The notes under the pieces are model-generated. The model made no database searches and was not told the origin of the DNA. It saw nothing but the letters and a program-made list of their open reading frames with translations. Shown here piece after piece: positions 49,141 through 61,358 of a stretch of DNA of 64,000 nt. The DNA is taken from the NCBI RefSeq assembly GCF_004379255.2, contig NC_056050.1:806001-870000 (forward strand). Reading direction: 5' to 3'. Each line of letters starts with the position of its first letter. Position 1 is the first letter of the stretch. Position numbers and translations under genes: made by a program. The DNA comes from Salvia splendens. Taxonomy: Eukaryota; Streptophyta; Magnoliopsida; Lamiales; Lamiaceae.

Positions 49141-51414
49141 ATGGAGGCCATTGTATCGTATTTTCTGCCTCTTTTCCTTCTTCCCCTCTCCCTCTATCTC
49201 TTCTCGATCATCCTCCATGGAAACGCCTCCGATGATCGTAAAAACCTCCCTCCCGGCTCCCGGGGCTGGCCTGTTCTGGGGGAGAACCTCAAGTTTTCCC
49301 GCAGCCCAGAGAAATTCGTCGCAGAAAGAATGTGGAAACACTCCCCAGAGATCTTCCAAACCTCGTTGGTGGGCGCGAAAATGGCCACATTTTGCGGCGC
49401 GAAAGGCAACAAGTTCCTCTTCTCGAACGAGAACAAACTCCTCTCCTTCTGGTTCCCTCAATCAATGCGGAGAGTCCTGTCGTTTCCCCACATCGCCGAG
49501 AGCAATATGAAGGTGGGCCCCGCCACCAAGAGCATCCTCCACCACGACCTCTTGTCCCCCGGGGCCCTCAAGAAGCACGTGCCGGCGATGGACGCGCTGG
49601 CGCGTGAGCACATGGCGCGTCACTGGAGGCCTGGCTCGGTCGCGAGAGTTCTTCCGTTGGCGAAGAAGTACACGTTCGAGCTGGCGTGCGAGTTGGTTCT
49701 GAGCGAGGTCGATCCCCGGCGCGTGAAGAGGCTCTCGGATCCGTTCACTGCGGTGACGGAGGGGATGCTCTCCGTGCCTGTGGATTTTCCCGGGACGGCC
49801 TACAGGCGCGCGATCAGGGGTGGCGAGGCGATGAGGGAGGAGGTGATGAGGATTGTCCGGGAGCGGAGGGAGGAGTTGGAAGGGAGGAACGAGGGCGAGG
49901 GCGAGGGCGAGACGGGCGATTTTCTGTCGAAGATGGTGATGGCGAGGGATGAAGATGGGCAGTTTATGGGGGAGAAGGAGATTTGTACACAAGTAATTGG
50001 TATGCTGGTGGCTAGCTATGATACAACAAGCTCTGCGCTTACTAGTGTCATGAATAATCTTGCTCAACTTCCCCATGTCTACAATGAGGTTTTGAAAGGT
50101 ATAATGTTTTATTATATCCATTTACTTTGTTTGCCTGTCCAAGAAAATAGGCCTGATTAGAGGTGCTCAAGGTTTACAGTTCCGACAGTTAACCGCGAAA
50201 TCGCTCCGAACCGGAGCCGTGAGAATTTACCCGAACCGAAATCGTCGATTTTAGAACCGTGGTTCGGTTTAGGTTCAAAAACTTTAGAACCAGAACCGTG
50301 CCGGAACTGCCGGTTTTGAGTGATTTCAAATCGGAACTGCAAAAACTGCCGAAAAACCGTGAAATCGAGCTAGAACCGCAAAAAACCACCGAAAATCGGC
50401 GTTCGGAACCTTAAAAAAGCGCCGGTTCGGTTCCGGTTCGGTAATTTTCAAAACCGGAACCGGCGGTTCAAAACCGTAACTACCGGTTCCGGAACCGTGG
50501 GCACCTCTAGGCCTAATAGGAGAAAGAATCTCTCATTCATTCATTTACCCAAGACATGCTTCATTTGTTTTGTTTTTTTTTAATGGACCTCATACTCCAC
50601 TTACTTTATTTCACTAACGTTTCATTATAAAACTAATAGTATATAAAAATAGGACCCACCTTTTACTAACCTTTTTCCACGCAGTTTCTACTACATTTCT
50701 TAAAACATACATCATTTCAAATGGGTTTTGGTTAAGCAAAAATCCGATTTGAAATCCGAATGTTCTCACCTCTCCCAACTTTCAAAAAAACAGAGCAAAT
50801 GGAGATAGCAGAATCAAAAGGCCCCGGTGAGCTGCTAACATGGGACGATATCGAGAAGATGAAGTACTCATGGAACGTCGTGCGTGAATCGCTCAGGCTC
50901 ACGCCTCCTTCACTAGGATCTTTTAGGGAAGTAGCAACTGAATTCACCTATGCAGGTTTCACCATTCCTAAAGGATGGAAGGTATCTACTAGTACCATTT
51001 TGTATTTTATTTTTCTTTCGATGTTTGTAAACTCAAACTCAAACTCAAACTCAAACTCAAACTCAAACTCAAACTCAAACTCGATATGAAAAAAAACAAA
51101 TTATAAACTTGCAGACGTTCTGGACAGCGTACTCGACCCACAAGAATCCCAATTGCTTCCCAGATCCGGAGAGGTTTGATCCATCGCGGTTTGAGGGGAG
51201 TGGGCCAGCACCTTACACGTTCGTTCCATTTGGAGGAGGGCCAAGAATGTGCCCGGGGAAAGAGTATGCTAGGCTTGAATTGTTGGTTATGATGCATAAT
51301 GTGGTGACAAGGTTTAGACTTGAGAAGACTATCCCAAATGAGAAAATAGTTTACCATGCTACGCCTACGCCGGTCTATGGCCTCCCGCTTCGTCTTCATC
51401 CTCATCAAAAATAG
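49141..51414 (+). CDS. Cytochrome P450, CYP716-like, copy 4
   Basis: Exons 49141-50098, 50794-50981 and 51115-51414 give 481 aa, the longest copy. The hydrophobic anchor at residues 4-24 is followed by [14 protein letters not shown]. The I helix is VASYDTTS, ExxR is RESLR, and the heme loop is [19 protein letters not shown]. Between helices H and I it carries EGEGEGE coded by GAGGGC repeats, longer than in copy 1. Intron 1 (695 bp) contains a hAT MITE (50158-50509) and MITE-like sequence; intron 2 carries a hexanucleotide microsatellite. The start is preceded by ctgaaaacgaac, matching the leaders of copies 1 and 2. A family-typical role would be triterpene oxidation at the ER; the substrate is unknown. 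Confidence 0.9.
50158..50509. mobile_element. hAT-type non-autonomous element in intron 1 of P450 copy 4
   Basis: Inverted ends tagaggtgctca / gggcacctcta. Flanks ggcctgat (50150-50157) and ggcctaat (50510-50517) match at 7 of 8 positions. The interior is packed with ccggaaccg / cggttccgg units on both strands. Confidence 0.88.
51029..51082. repeat. Hexanucleotide microsatellite (AACTCA)9
   Basis: Nine units of aactca in intron 2 of P450 copy 4. The same intron in copy 2 has a single ttcaaactcacc, the likely seed. Confidence 0.95.
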
Positions 51415-52010
51415 GTCTATTCATCCTATTTAATGTGACTATTTTTTTTTTGAGACGCCTCACTTAGAGTCAAGTTTTCTAAAATGTAAACGTCAGTTTT
51501 TTTTTATTCATTTTCCACATAACTCCTAAACAATACTGGATGGAGGGAGGGAGTATGTGCGGTTCTGGATGTTGTGATTAAATCTGCAAAATTCAATAAT
51601 GTTATGGTTTTACATATATCTTTAGTCTTTCTACTCCCTACGTCTCCTAAAATAAAAACTTTTGAAACGATACGGGTTTAATACAAAATTGGTAAAATAA
51701 GAGAGATAGAAAAAGAAATAGAGCAATGGAAAATTAATGGATCCCACCTCATTATATTGATGGAGGATTTTAAAATTATACTCTATCCGTCCCATAATAA
51801 TATGGGCACATGATGCAGCACAAAAATTAATATAAAATTGATAAAGTAATATAGAGAAGGAAAATAGTAGTTAAAGTAGTATTATTAGACAGTAAGACCC
51901 ATATAATTATTACCATAACACTATTTTAGCTACCGTTCACCTCTATTTTGATTTGAAATTTGGTGGGCATCATCACCTTCTATAGTGGGACCCACCATAA
52001 CCTTTCACTT
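51415..52010. other. 3' flank of P450 copy 4
   Basis: Degraded MITE-like sequence (ctactccctacgtctcct at 51642, ctatccgtcccataataata at 51784); no gene. Confidence 0.5.
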
Positions 52011-52139
52011 TTATTGGTGATGATGCACAATTTGGTGACAAAGTTCAGATTTGAAAAGGCCATCCCACATGAGAAGATGGTGGAGCAGTTTTCGGACAAT
52101 CCAAGTCCTGGGCTGCATCTCCACCTTTATCCACATTAG
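52011..52139 (+). pseudogene. P450 C-terminal relic, diverged
   Basis: Frame LLVMMHNLVTKFRFEKAIPH, then EKMVEQ, PSPGLHLHLYPH and stop, matches the last 40 or so residues of the P450 copies. The heme loop and everything upstream are absent. The ending differs more than the other copies do, so it is a separate, older lineage. Confidence 0.85.
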
Positions 52140-52903
52140 CCAAATTGATTGTTATTGAAGTTCGAATCCATGCCATGAACCTGCTCGTTTTATGTGTTAA
52201 AAAACCCAGCTTGCGTTACATAACAAGTGTGACTAATTGTATTTCGAATTATTCTACTTTCACCTAAATCTGTATTTGAAAAATAGGTTAACTGATGGAA
52301 CCGTTGACACAGGCATGAAAGCGATATGTCTTTTGATTATTTATTATTTAGAGATTATTTCAGGTATTTTGTTTGTGTAAAATTCTACATCATTAAGAAA
52401 TTATATTTATTTAAAGTTGTTTCCAATTGGATTTGAAGTTAAGATTGGATATAATTCTATCCAAATTTCAAACCTCAACTCTTAATCCCAATTGCAAAAT
52501 GACTGCAAATGATTTCAATTACTTAACTAACATATTTTTTTACTCGAAAAAAATAATTGACATAAATCAAATTAGAATTAGAAATAATCAAAAGACACAT
52601 TTTTCTTGTAAGTTTTATGTCTCACATATGTGACATGTGATAGAATCCTAAATAGAATTGGAATTTTAATATAATACATTAACTTGATTTAAGACATTTT
52701 TTCCTAATTAATTAGCTATCAATTGAATATATTGATTTAAATGGGACGTTTCCTAATTAGTCATTTATAGTTGACTAATATAGTATATGTTTCATATTAA
52801 TGTATTGCTATTAAAGAAATTATTTATATATAATAATGTCTTGATTAACATTAATTTAGTAAAGAGTATATGTGGTTATGATGGCCATGAATTTGGTATT
52901 AAT

Positions 52904-53152
52904 TACTTCATCCGTCCAAAAAAAAATAGATCATATTTGTCATTTTTGGTTGTCCACGAAAAATAGACCAAGTTTGAAAAAGGACCTTACTTTTGCTACC
53001 TAACACAATTAAACACTACTAATAATATGGATCTCACATTCCACTAACACTACTTCTCTCTTACTTTTTTCTCTTCTCTCTTACTTTATCAATTCCATAT
53101 TAAAACTCGTGTCATTCACAATGTGGTCTATTTTTCGTGGACGGAGGGAGTA
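52904..53152. mobile_element. Stowaway-type MITE
   Basis: Left end tacttcatccgtccaaaaaa and right end tttttcgtggacggagggagta, TA-bounded. Confidence 0.75.
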
Positions 53153-53199
53153 TGTTATTGAGTCATTGACTAACAAAATCAAATCAAATGAAATTATTA

Positions 53200-53640
53200 T
53201 AATCAATTATTTAATTTGATTTTGGTATTACTTGGTAAAAAAGAAACGTCCTAATTAAATAGTCACTTTGCTGGAAAGGGCTTTAATGTTTTAGATATAG
53301 AGTTTGTCCTCTCTCTGCCTATAAATACAAGTGTGAGATCTCATCAAATCGCATACATTACATAGAACACATAAACAAGGGAAAGAGAGAGAAACATATC
53401 CTTGGAGTTGGAGTTGCGCCACTACACCGAAGAAAGTTCAAGGAAATCTTCTCCTCCTTCCTCAATTACTTCCGCAATGGTTCGTCAAGGTATGTTTCGA
53501 TCCTATTATGTCTTTGGTTGATTATGTGAAATACATTTTGTTCAAAGATCTTGTTTTATTTATATTTAATTATGTATTATTGAATATATGATTGATAAAT
53601 AATTGCCTAACATCTCCTTCACGTCTTTTTTTGTTGTTGG
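53200..53640 (+). other. LTR- or promoter-like stretch
   Basis: A TATA-like ctataaatac (53319-53328) is followed by a leader-like, less AT-rich tract ending atggttcgtcaag / gtatgttt (about 53478-53495). This layout is common in solo LTRs of plant copia elements. I found no matching target duplication, and no coding exon follows. Confidence 0.35.
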
Positions 53641-55114
53641 AGGGGTACACCTTGTAGCAGCTTGCTGGAAATATGCGACATAGAATGTCACCGTTGGACT
53701 TGTATGATTAATGAAATAAATAGTCTAATAATTGAAGTATTAAATACACATAAAACTGGGGTGAGTGGCGGGATTTCTTTTTAAGGGATTTAATCCTATT
53801 CATTTATTTATAATCATGTATAAGTAACCGACACACAATCAGCCATATCTTTTTACTCAGTCCATCCGCCATTAATTATATATTTTAAGAAATATAATAA
53901 AAATTGGTTAAAAAAAGTAATGAAATATGAGTATACTTTTATACTTTATCCGTCCTTTAAAAATAAAATCATATTTTCTATTTTAAAAATAAATCATATT
54001 TTCAATTTTAAAATTTTTCTTAAAAATAGACCAGTTTTATCTATAGAAACTTTTGTCTCTTTAATGAGATAAGTCTCATTCTCTACTATTAATACACCGT
54101 CACTTTTTTTTGTATCTCTTTCTTATTTTACCAATTATACATTAAAACTTGTACTGTTTCAAATGTTTTCTATTTCTTATGAACGAAAGGAGTAGTAATT
54201 TATACATATATGAAAGGAGAATTTTAGGGAAATTAACTAAAATGCCATTGTCATTTATAACGTTAAATTTATAGTAGTACATAATACTACTCTCAAATAC
54301 TTCAAAATTCTCAAATACTATTACTCTTTCTATATCAACTAAGTTGTATCAAAATTTTTAAGAAAGAAGATTAAGAAATTGTGTTTAAAAGTAAGTGAAA
54401 GGTATAAAATAGGAAAGAAAAAGAAAAAATAAATTGGTTATAGAATAAAATAAGAGTAATTGGATATTTGTAATTTAAATTTTGTTGATATAAGGAAAAA
54501 AATAATCATCATAGATATAACAATAATTAGATTTAGAAAATTGGGTGTATCACTGTTTACTTGTATGATTAATGGAATAGTCTCACATTTGAAGTGTTAT
54601 TTATATAGTAGTAGTACATAAAAACCTGGGGTGGGTGGTGGGGTTCCTTTTTTCAAAATAAAATTATGAATAATAATTACTCCAATAAATAGAAAATTGA
54701 AATATTATAACTGCAAGTTGAATTCGTATAAGGAATAAAAATAATCATCAGATATAACAATCGTTAGATTTATAAAATTGGGTAAAAAAAGTTATGAATA
54801 ATAATTGATAAATAGAAAATTGAAATATTATTACTGTAAGTTGAATTGGTTTAAGGAATAAAATAATTATCATATATATTAACAATTGTTAGATATATAA
54901 AAATGGGTATGATTTATAAAATAGATATAACAACCGATCGGATATATGAATAATAAACCTTTTTCGAACACATTTTAGTGATATTATCAAACCGGACTCA
55001 CTCAGCACAAGATTCATTGTAATAACAATACTATCACCTCTAGATATTGATCACCATTACCCTAGATATTACGATTATTGAATTACGAAAAATCCGTACT
55101 ATTTGATAAATTAA

Positions 55115-55235
55115 AGTAGTGCATAATCAACCAACGGGTCGTAGCGCAGTTGGCAGCGCGGACCTGTGATGACCTTGAGATCCGGTGGGAAACTTTCGGT
55201 CTTAATTCGCAAACCAGGTCGAGTGGTGCATAATC
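55115..55235 (+). mobile_element. tRNA-like short insertion with direct-repeat flanks
   Basis: The 93-bp insert (55129-55221) starts with a tRNA-like head carrying an A box TAGCGCAGTTGG (55142-55153), identical to that of the SINE at 3601, but has no clear B box. The flanks agtagtgcataatc (55115-55128) and agtggtgcataatc (55222-55235) match at 13 of 14. Likely a truncated SINE or a retrotransposed tRNA piece. Confidence 0.65.
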
Positions 55236-55625
55236 TTTTGTGACTGATTTGCTTTCTAATATGACTCAGCACATCCAAAAGGTGACTCAACAAGACTTTC
55301 TTCAATTACTTTACTAATTGGGCATACCGCTTCAAATTATGTTGATTTAGGATTTTAAGTATACACGAAATGGTGGTACTCGATCACACGTTCGATCCAC
55401 GTTTACTGCACCAAACTGTTATACGAAAGAGGGTCTCGGTCAAAGCAATACAATATCATGATCTTCTTTGCAAGTTGAGTTTATCCTATACAATATCACG
55501 TTCGAAATGGAATATAAATAGTAAATTAGAAATGACAACTAGTTACCAACTACCAAGAAATAGTATGTCAATAATGTTATCGGGAGAATATGTATAAAAC
55601 TTCACCATATTTAACGTCAACTAGT

Positions 55626-55697
55626 GAGTTATATACGACTAATAGATTGGGGTGCGTTACGGAGTTATATATGACTAATAGATTGGGGTGCGTTACG
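55626..55697. repeat. 36-bp tandem duplication
   Basis: gagttatata, gactaatagattggggtg and cgttacg occur twice with a 36-bp period. Nearby gcaatctgtgatacgaaatt is also repeated (55788 and 55912). Confidence 0.9.
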
Positions 55698-55935
55698 GTG
55701 ACATCCGTCTTAAAGTGACAACTTGACAACAACGTACAATGTAATCTGCGATACATAAGCAAACAACTCGACATACGGTTTTAAGCAATCTGTGATACGA
55801 AATTAGAGTATTATAGTGACACCATAATTAAAATGACAATTTAGGCGAGCAATCTGATATACATAAGCAAGCATTCTAATACATAGGTAAGCAATTCGGT
55901 ATATGATTCAAGCAATCTGTGATACGAAATTAGAG

Positions 55936-56558
55936 ATGAGCAAGGGAGAGGATCTTTTGTCGAAGATGGTGGCGGCAAAGAATGAAGATGGGGAATATAT
56001 GAGTTGTAGCGCGATTGCTAATGTCTTAATTGGTTTGCTTGTTGGAGCCGAGTATGAAATCTCTTCATTGATCACTATTGTCATATATTATCTTGCGGAG
56101 CTTCCCCACATTTACAATCAGGTTTTGGAAGGTATGTTTTCAAGTGTTTCGAATCAGAAACTAACACACTTAATGTGTAGGACTATTTTTTTTAACTAAT
56201 GTAAAGGAGTGATTTTGGAGTTTAGTCTTTGTTTCAATAAAGAACGTATGTTTGATAGAGTGTCGATAACTCATTTAGGGATGGAATTCTATGAACAAAA
56301 ATGACAGAAAGATAACCATGGTAGCAAAGTTCGAGCCTCCATGATTTTTATAGTAATGACCAAAATTTTGCTTTGGACATAACAAATGGAGATTGCAAAA
56401 TCGAAAGGCCAGAACGAGCATCTGACGATGAAGGATTTGGAGAAGATGAAGTAGTGGTGCGCGAGTGCTTGAGGCTAACACCGCCTTCGCTAGGAGCATT
56501 CAAAGAGAGCACTGCTGAATTCACCTATGCAGGTTTCACCATTCCTAAAGGATGGAAG
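55936..56558 (+). pseudogene. P450 relic, copy-3 type (exons 2-3 only)
   Basis: 55936-56131 matches the second half of exon 2 of copy 3 ([12 protein letters not shown], then GAEYEISSLITIV) and keeps a GT donor. 56381-56558 matches its exon 3, but the acceptor AG is lost (cataac for aacag), a 10-bp deletion near 56450 puts a TAG in frame, and exons 1 and 4 are missing. The intron-3-like sequence after 56600 still resembles copy 3 (gacctattga, actaattttgttg), showing common ancestry. It shares the Tyr-Glu I-helix change. Confidence 0.92.
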
Positions 56559-56563
56559 GTGAG

Positions 56564-56595
56564 ATTTATTTATTTATTTATTTATTTATTTATTA
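56564..56595. repeat. Tetranucleotide microsatellite (TTTA)8
   Basis: Uninterrupted tttattta run just after the donor site of the relic's exon 3. Confidence 0.9.
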
Positions 56596-56754
56596 GTATT
56601 TTAACAACTAATCGGTCTAATCACTTGTCAAACTTGTCCGACCTATTGAGTCATGAGCTACGATAGTTCTTTTTAGTTTACTTATCTATCCAAGTTTTAA
56701 AACATTTCATAAAACTCGTGTCATTGACCCTTCTCAGACTAATTTTGTTGGTGA

Positions 56755-57330
56755 ATGTTCTAAGGAGGTAATAGAATAGGGTTTTGGAGGACTATGACAG
56801 CAGGTGTTGATGTTGGATACGAGGTGGAGATTTGTTAAGAAAACGTCTCTCAACGTCATTTGAAATTAGTTAAATTGAGAAGGGTGTAGGTGAGCTGCAG
56901 CACAGAGGATAAAAGCCTTGTGATATAACAAATTGAGCTAAGTATAAAAGCTTGACTCAAAATCAGTTTGCAGAAGTTACAACAAAAATTAACACTCAGA
57001 AATTTGGGGATTCATTGTGGAGAGAGCTCGGAGGTTCATCGATCAAGAAAGAGGGAAGTTCTTGGTGATCGCTGGTGCAGCTCGCTCAATGATCGTTGCT
57101 CATATTGGTTAGTCATTCAGCTGCTGCGTTTCAGTTGTGATAGGCTAGATTGAGTGGTGTTGATTGTGTAGTTTCTGTCGTTGTATGCATCTGTGTAAAC
57201 CCTTGTTTCTTCATCAATACAAATTCGCCCGAGTTCTCCCGTGGATGTAGGTCACATTGGCTGAACCACGTAAATTGGTGTCTTCGTGTTTCTTGTTTTC
57301 GATTCTTGTTCGTATTGATTTCGATTGCAC
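56755..57330 (+). mobile_element. Probable solo LTR (copia type)
   Basis: It interrupts sequence homologous to intron 3 of P450 copy 3 soon after actaattttgttg. It contains the U5-like series cttcatcaatacaaattcgc, gtggatgtaggtcac and ctgaaccacgtaaattggtg, a pattern typical of plant copia LTRs. Exact ends and target duplication are not resolved. Confidence 0.5.
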
Positions 57331-57619
57331 ATTAGAGATTACATCTTGAAATGACACAAATTTTAATGTACAATTAGTAAAGTAAAAAAAATATAGGTAT
57401 AAGTAGTGTTAGTGGATTATAGAGTCTATATTGATATGAGTGTTTAGTTATTTATAAATTTCCTTATTTAGAATTAATCTAACTTTCAAAGATGATCCAA
57501 AATGGTAAAACTAGTCTTTTATTGGAATGGGTGAAGTATTATTTAAGTACATCTTTTATTATACGCAACAATTGGTTCATACGAGTCCTTGGTTCGTACG
57601 AGTCCATATCTTAAAAACA

Positions 57620-57893
57620 TACTCCCTCCGTCCACGAAAAAATGACATTTTGTGAATGACATGGGTTTTAATGTAGAATTGGTAAAGTAAGAGAGAAGAG
57701 AAAAAATAAGAGAGAAGTAGTGTTAGTGGAATGTGGGGTTCATATTATAGTAAGAGAAAAGGGAAAAAAAAGTAAGAGAGAAGTAATGTTAGTGGAATAT
57801 GAGGTTCATAATTCATATTATTTGAATGTGCCTATTTTTTGTGGACAACCAAAAATGATAAATGTGTCATATTTTTTATGGACGGAGAGAGTA
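57620..57893. mobile_element. Stowaway-type MITE
   Basis: tactccctccgtccacgaaa / tttatggacggagagagta ends, TA-bounded. An internal duplication (agagaagtagtgttagtgga and agagaagtaatgttagtgga). Confidence 0.75.
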
Positions 57894-58497
57894 TATGACA
57901 GCATTAAACAAATACAATTAAATGCATGATAATATTAATAAATAAAGTTTATAAAACCGAGTTAAAGCTATACAATTTTCATAGTCTAATACTTGGAATT
58001 GTGCCTAATAATTGATATGGCCGTCAGCAAGAAAAAGGAATAAAAATAATAAATACTTTATTCGTCTTATTTTATTATATCAATGTCAATATTATATCAA
58101 TACAATTTAACATTGACTATATGAATAATATTGAATATGAATAATATTGGCATATTATATTATAACAGTTATGTTAACATTTGTCTACTTTTTTAAAAAT
58201 ATGAAAATTCAAGGTTTTCTTTTCAAATTTTGACTTCGGAACATATACAAGTGAGATCTTGTTAGTATCCTTATAAAGTTACCTTTAATTTGATATATAT
58301 TGTATAAAAAAATAATTGAAATTGATATAGTTATAATCATTTAAAAGTTTTGAGATATTTTTTAAAAGTTAGTTATAACTAATTTTTTATCAATTAACAT
58401 TAATACTCCTAATTGATATTTTTTTACATTGTATTGATTGATACTCATGATTAAATGATCTTGTGCCTTGATTTATGATTCAATGTCTATCATTTAG

Positions 58498-59050
58498 TTG
58501 TAATTAGCAATTTAAGGGCGAGTTATCAATATAACACACCCCTAAAATAAGATATAAAAAAATTAAAATGTTCTCCCTTCGTTCTATAGTAGTGAAGTCA
58601 TTTTATCATTTTGGTACGTTCCATAAGTGGTGCCATTTCTCTTTTTAGTAAAAATTCATCATATTTCTGCTGACTTACTTTACTCTGTTACTTTTTTCTC
58701 TCTTCTTCTCTCTATATTTTTCATTTCCTACTTTATTCTTCTTTTATAAATTGTAGTTAGCAATTTAAGGGCGAGTTATCAATATAACACACCCCTAGAA
58801 TAAGATATAAAAAAATATACTCCCTTCGTTCTATAGTAGTTGAGTCATTTTGTCCTTTTGGTACGTTCCATAATAATGGTGTCATTTCTCTTTTTAGTAA
58901 AATTCAATATATTTCTATTGACTTACTTTACTCTATCTTACTTTATTATCTCTTCTTCTCTCTATCTTTTTCATTTCCTACTTTATTCTTCATTTATAAA
59001 TTGTGTGCCGAAAAAAAAATGTATCCACTACCACAAAATGGAAGGAGTAT
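58498..59050. repeat. 253-bp duplication that includes a MITE left arm
   Basis: ttgta(a/g)ttagcaatttaagg begins at 58498 and again at 58751, and the following 250 bases match with scattered changes. Only the second copy keeps the MITE right end (aaaatggaaggagta, to 59050). Confidence 0.85.
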
Positions 59051-59517
59051 CATTTAAAATGGAAGAGAGATAATACTGTATCTCATTAAATATACAACAT
59101 TTGAGAATCAGCACAGAATTTTATATAATATTATTTTGTGTGTTAATGAAGAGGGAGTAAAGTAAGAGAAATGGAAAAAATAGAAATAAAGTTATTTTCA
59201 TTTTAAAAAAACAATTCATTTTTAATGGGATAATCAAAGGAAAATATTTAATTTTTAATGGGACAAAGGATTACATTAAACGTGTAGGAAGAGACTGTAA
59301 AAGATAATGTTGTACTTCTAATTGGTAAATAAAACGTAATGCTGTTGGGCCACTAAATGAGCCAAAGCCCAAATTATGCTTATTAATAAATTAATCACAA
59401 AATATTGTCTTGTCTTTTTCATTAGCATTAGACCAGCAAGGTAGCTTTACTTTATCAATTTTTTGATATGTCATATCAAAATCTGATACATAGTAAGTAC
59501 ACTATATTGAATTTAGT

Positions 59518-59690
59518 ACGAAATCTTGGTATAGTATGAAATCCAGTATATATTATACTATCGACATATACGAAATTTTGGTATAGTATGAAATCCAATA
59601 TATATTATACTATCGACATATACGAAATTTTGGTATAGTATGAAAATCAGTACTCCTATTATACTATTGACATATAGCGATACTATGGTA
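59518..59690. repeat. 52-bp tandem repeat x 3
   Basis: ggtatagtatgaaatcca recurs at 59528, 59580 and 59632, exact 52-bp spacing; the third unit is diverged. Confidence 0.88.
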
Positions 59691-60438
59691 TACCGACAAT
59701 AAAAGTACGATATATACAGAGTTTTCGCTATCACGGTATATAAATATGCATATCTTTATAGTATAATACTAAAATTTTCAGTACTATATCATACTATATA
59801 AAATCACGTTATACCAAAATTTTGATGTTCTGATACTTTTTCAATATGCATACTGATATTTCGATATATTTTACTTTTTAAATATGAACATAGCCACATA
59901 CAAAATATCTTAAAAATTGAAACTATACACTTAGATTTGTCATTTGATAGCGCCAAGCCACCAATAGAACTCAACATCAATAACATACTTTAAATGGTTT
60001 GTCTTGGAAAAATTGGACTTATTTTCATAATATCGAATTGTGCATATATAGTTTCTATGGAAAAAAGGATTTGTAGATTTATATGACCTTACTAAACGTG
60101 AAATATAATTTGTTTGCATCTAAACGTTTGGATTCAAGAAAATGAGGTGATATATGGTTGAATTTTGTGTACATTCAAATCTCAATTAGAATTTATTAAG
60201 ATTTTGAAAATCATAGTAATTAAAATTTAATTACGACGAATGCAACATAAGCGTATCTGACATAAAATTACATAATTCAGAAGTTACTTTGACTTATGCT
60301 CCTTTTGAGGGAAATCTCGAGTTTCTTCCTTATTAATTAATTACATAATTCAGAGGTTACAGGAAAAAAACATTATCCAGCTAATATGTATTTAAACTAA
60401 AATTAGCTTGATATTGAATAGTGGAATATATTAGTAGT

Positions 60439-60693
60439 TACTCCCTCCATCCCACGAAGATTGTCTCATTTTTCTATTTCCGTCTGTCCCACAAAGTTTG
60501 TCTCATTTCACTTTTTCCATTTTTGACAGTGAATCTCATATTTCACCAACTCATTCCTACTCACATTTTATTATAAAACTAATATATAAAAGTAGAACTC
60601 ACATTCCATTAATTTTTTCACTCACTTTTCATTACATTTCTTAAAACCCGTGTCCGGTCAAAGTGAGACATTCTTTGTGGGACGGTGAGGGTA
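60439..60693. mobile_element. Stowaway-type MITE
   Basis: tactccctccatcccacgaa / tttgtgggacggtgagggta ends, TA-bounded, same family as 41674-41932. Confidence 0.8.
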
Positions 60694-61012
60694 TATTTTT
60701 TCTAAGATACTAAGCATAAGTTAAGAACTTAAACACCTCCATTTTACTAGAATGAAATGACGTCATTCAAGACCTATCGATTTTAACAATGGAAATACTA
60801 ATTAATAATTATTTGTACATAAAATATTGTTGTACTTATTAAGAATTAATTCGCATTTAGACATTCCTCTCATCTTGTATTACTATTATTGCAAAATCTA
60901 TCAATCTAAATTCAGAGTATCAATAGTATAATATCTTAAATTTCTTATTTTTCTCACATCAATCAGCTGTCAGGTTAAATAATCCAAAGAAGAAAAGAAT
61001 ATTGCTAATTGA

Positions 61013-61234
61013 CATCCAAATAAGAACAAGAGAATACTAGAATCCATATCATGATAGATCCCAATTTTTTTAGCAATAATACTCTAACTTGTGATAAATA
61101 GAAATCAATATTTATTATTCCACCATCCAAATAAGAACAAGAGAATACTAGAATCCATATCATGATAGACCCCAATTTTTTTAGCAATAATACTCTAACT
61201 TGTAATAATTAGAAATCAATATTTATTATTCCCC
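61013..61234. repeat. 111-bp tandem duplication
   Basis: catccaaataagaacaagag starts at 61013 and 61124; the units differ at only a few positions. Confidence 0.93.
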
Positions 61235-61358
61235 TCGTCTCATGTTACTCGCACTTTTAATTTTAGGGCTTCCAATCATACACATAAACAAAGATATGAA
61301 GATTGCCAAAAATAAAAAATAAATAAACAAACTCATTATATAACTCAAATAAAACTTA

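Larger units (their letters stand above)
52140..55110. other. Gene-free block
   Basis: AT-rich. Contains a MITE (52904-53152), a promoter/LTR-like stretch (53200-53640) and two copies of a dispersed block (about 53687-53800 and 54545-54650) also present at 38286. Partial repeats of ataacaatcgttagattta occur near 54520, 54760 and 54880. Confidence 0.5.
57894..60438. other. Gene-free repeats
   Basis: AT-rich. Contains a 253-bp tandem duplication (58498-59003) and a 52-bp x 3 tandem repeat (59518-59690) within a block of tatagtatgaaat / atttcgtatata-like units on both strands. No gene. Confidence 0.55.
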
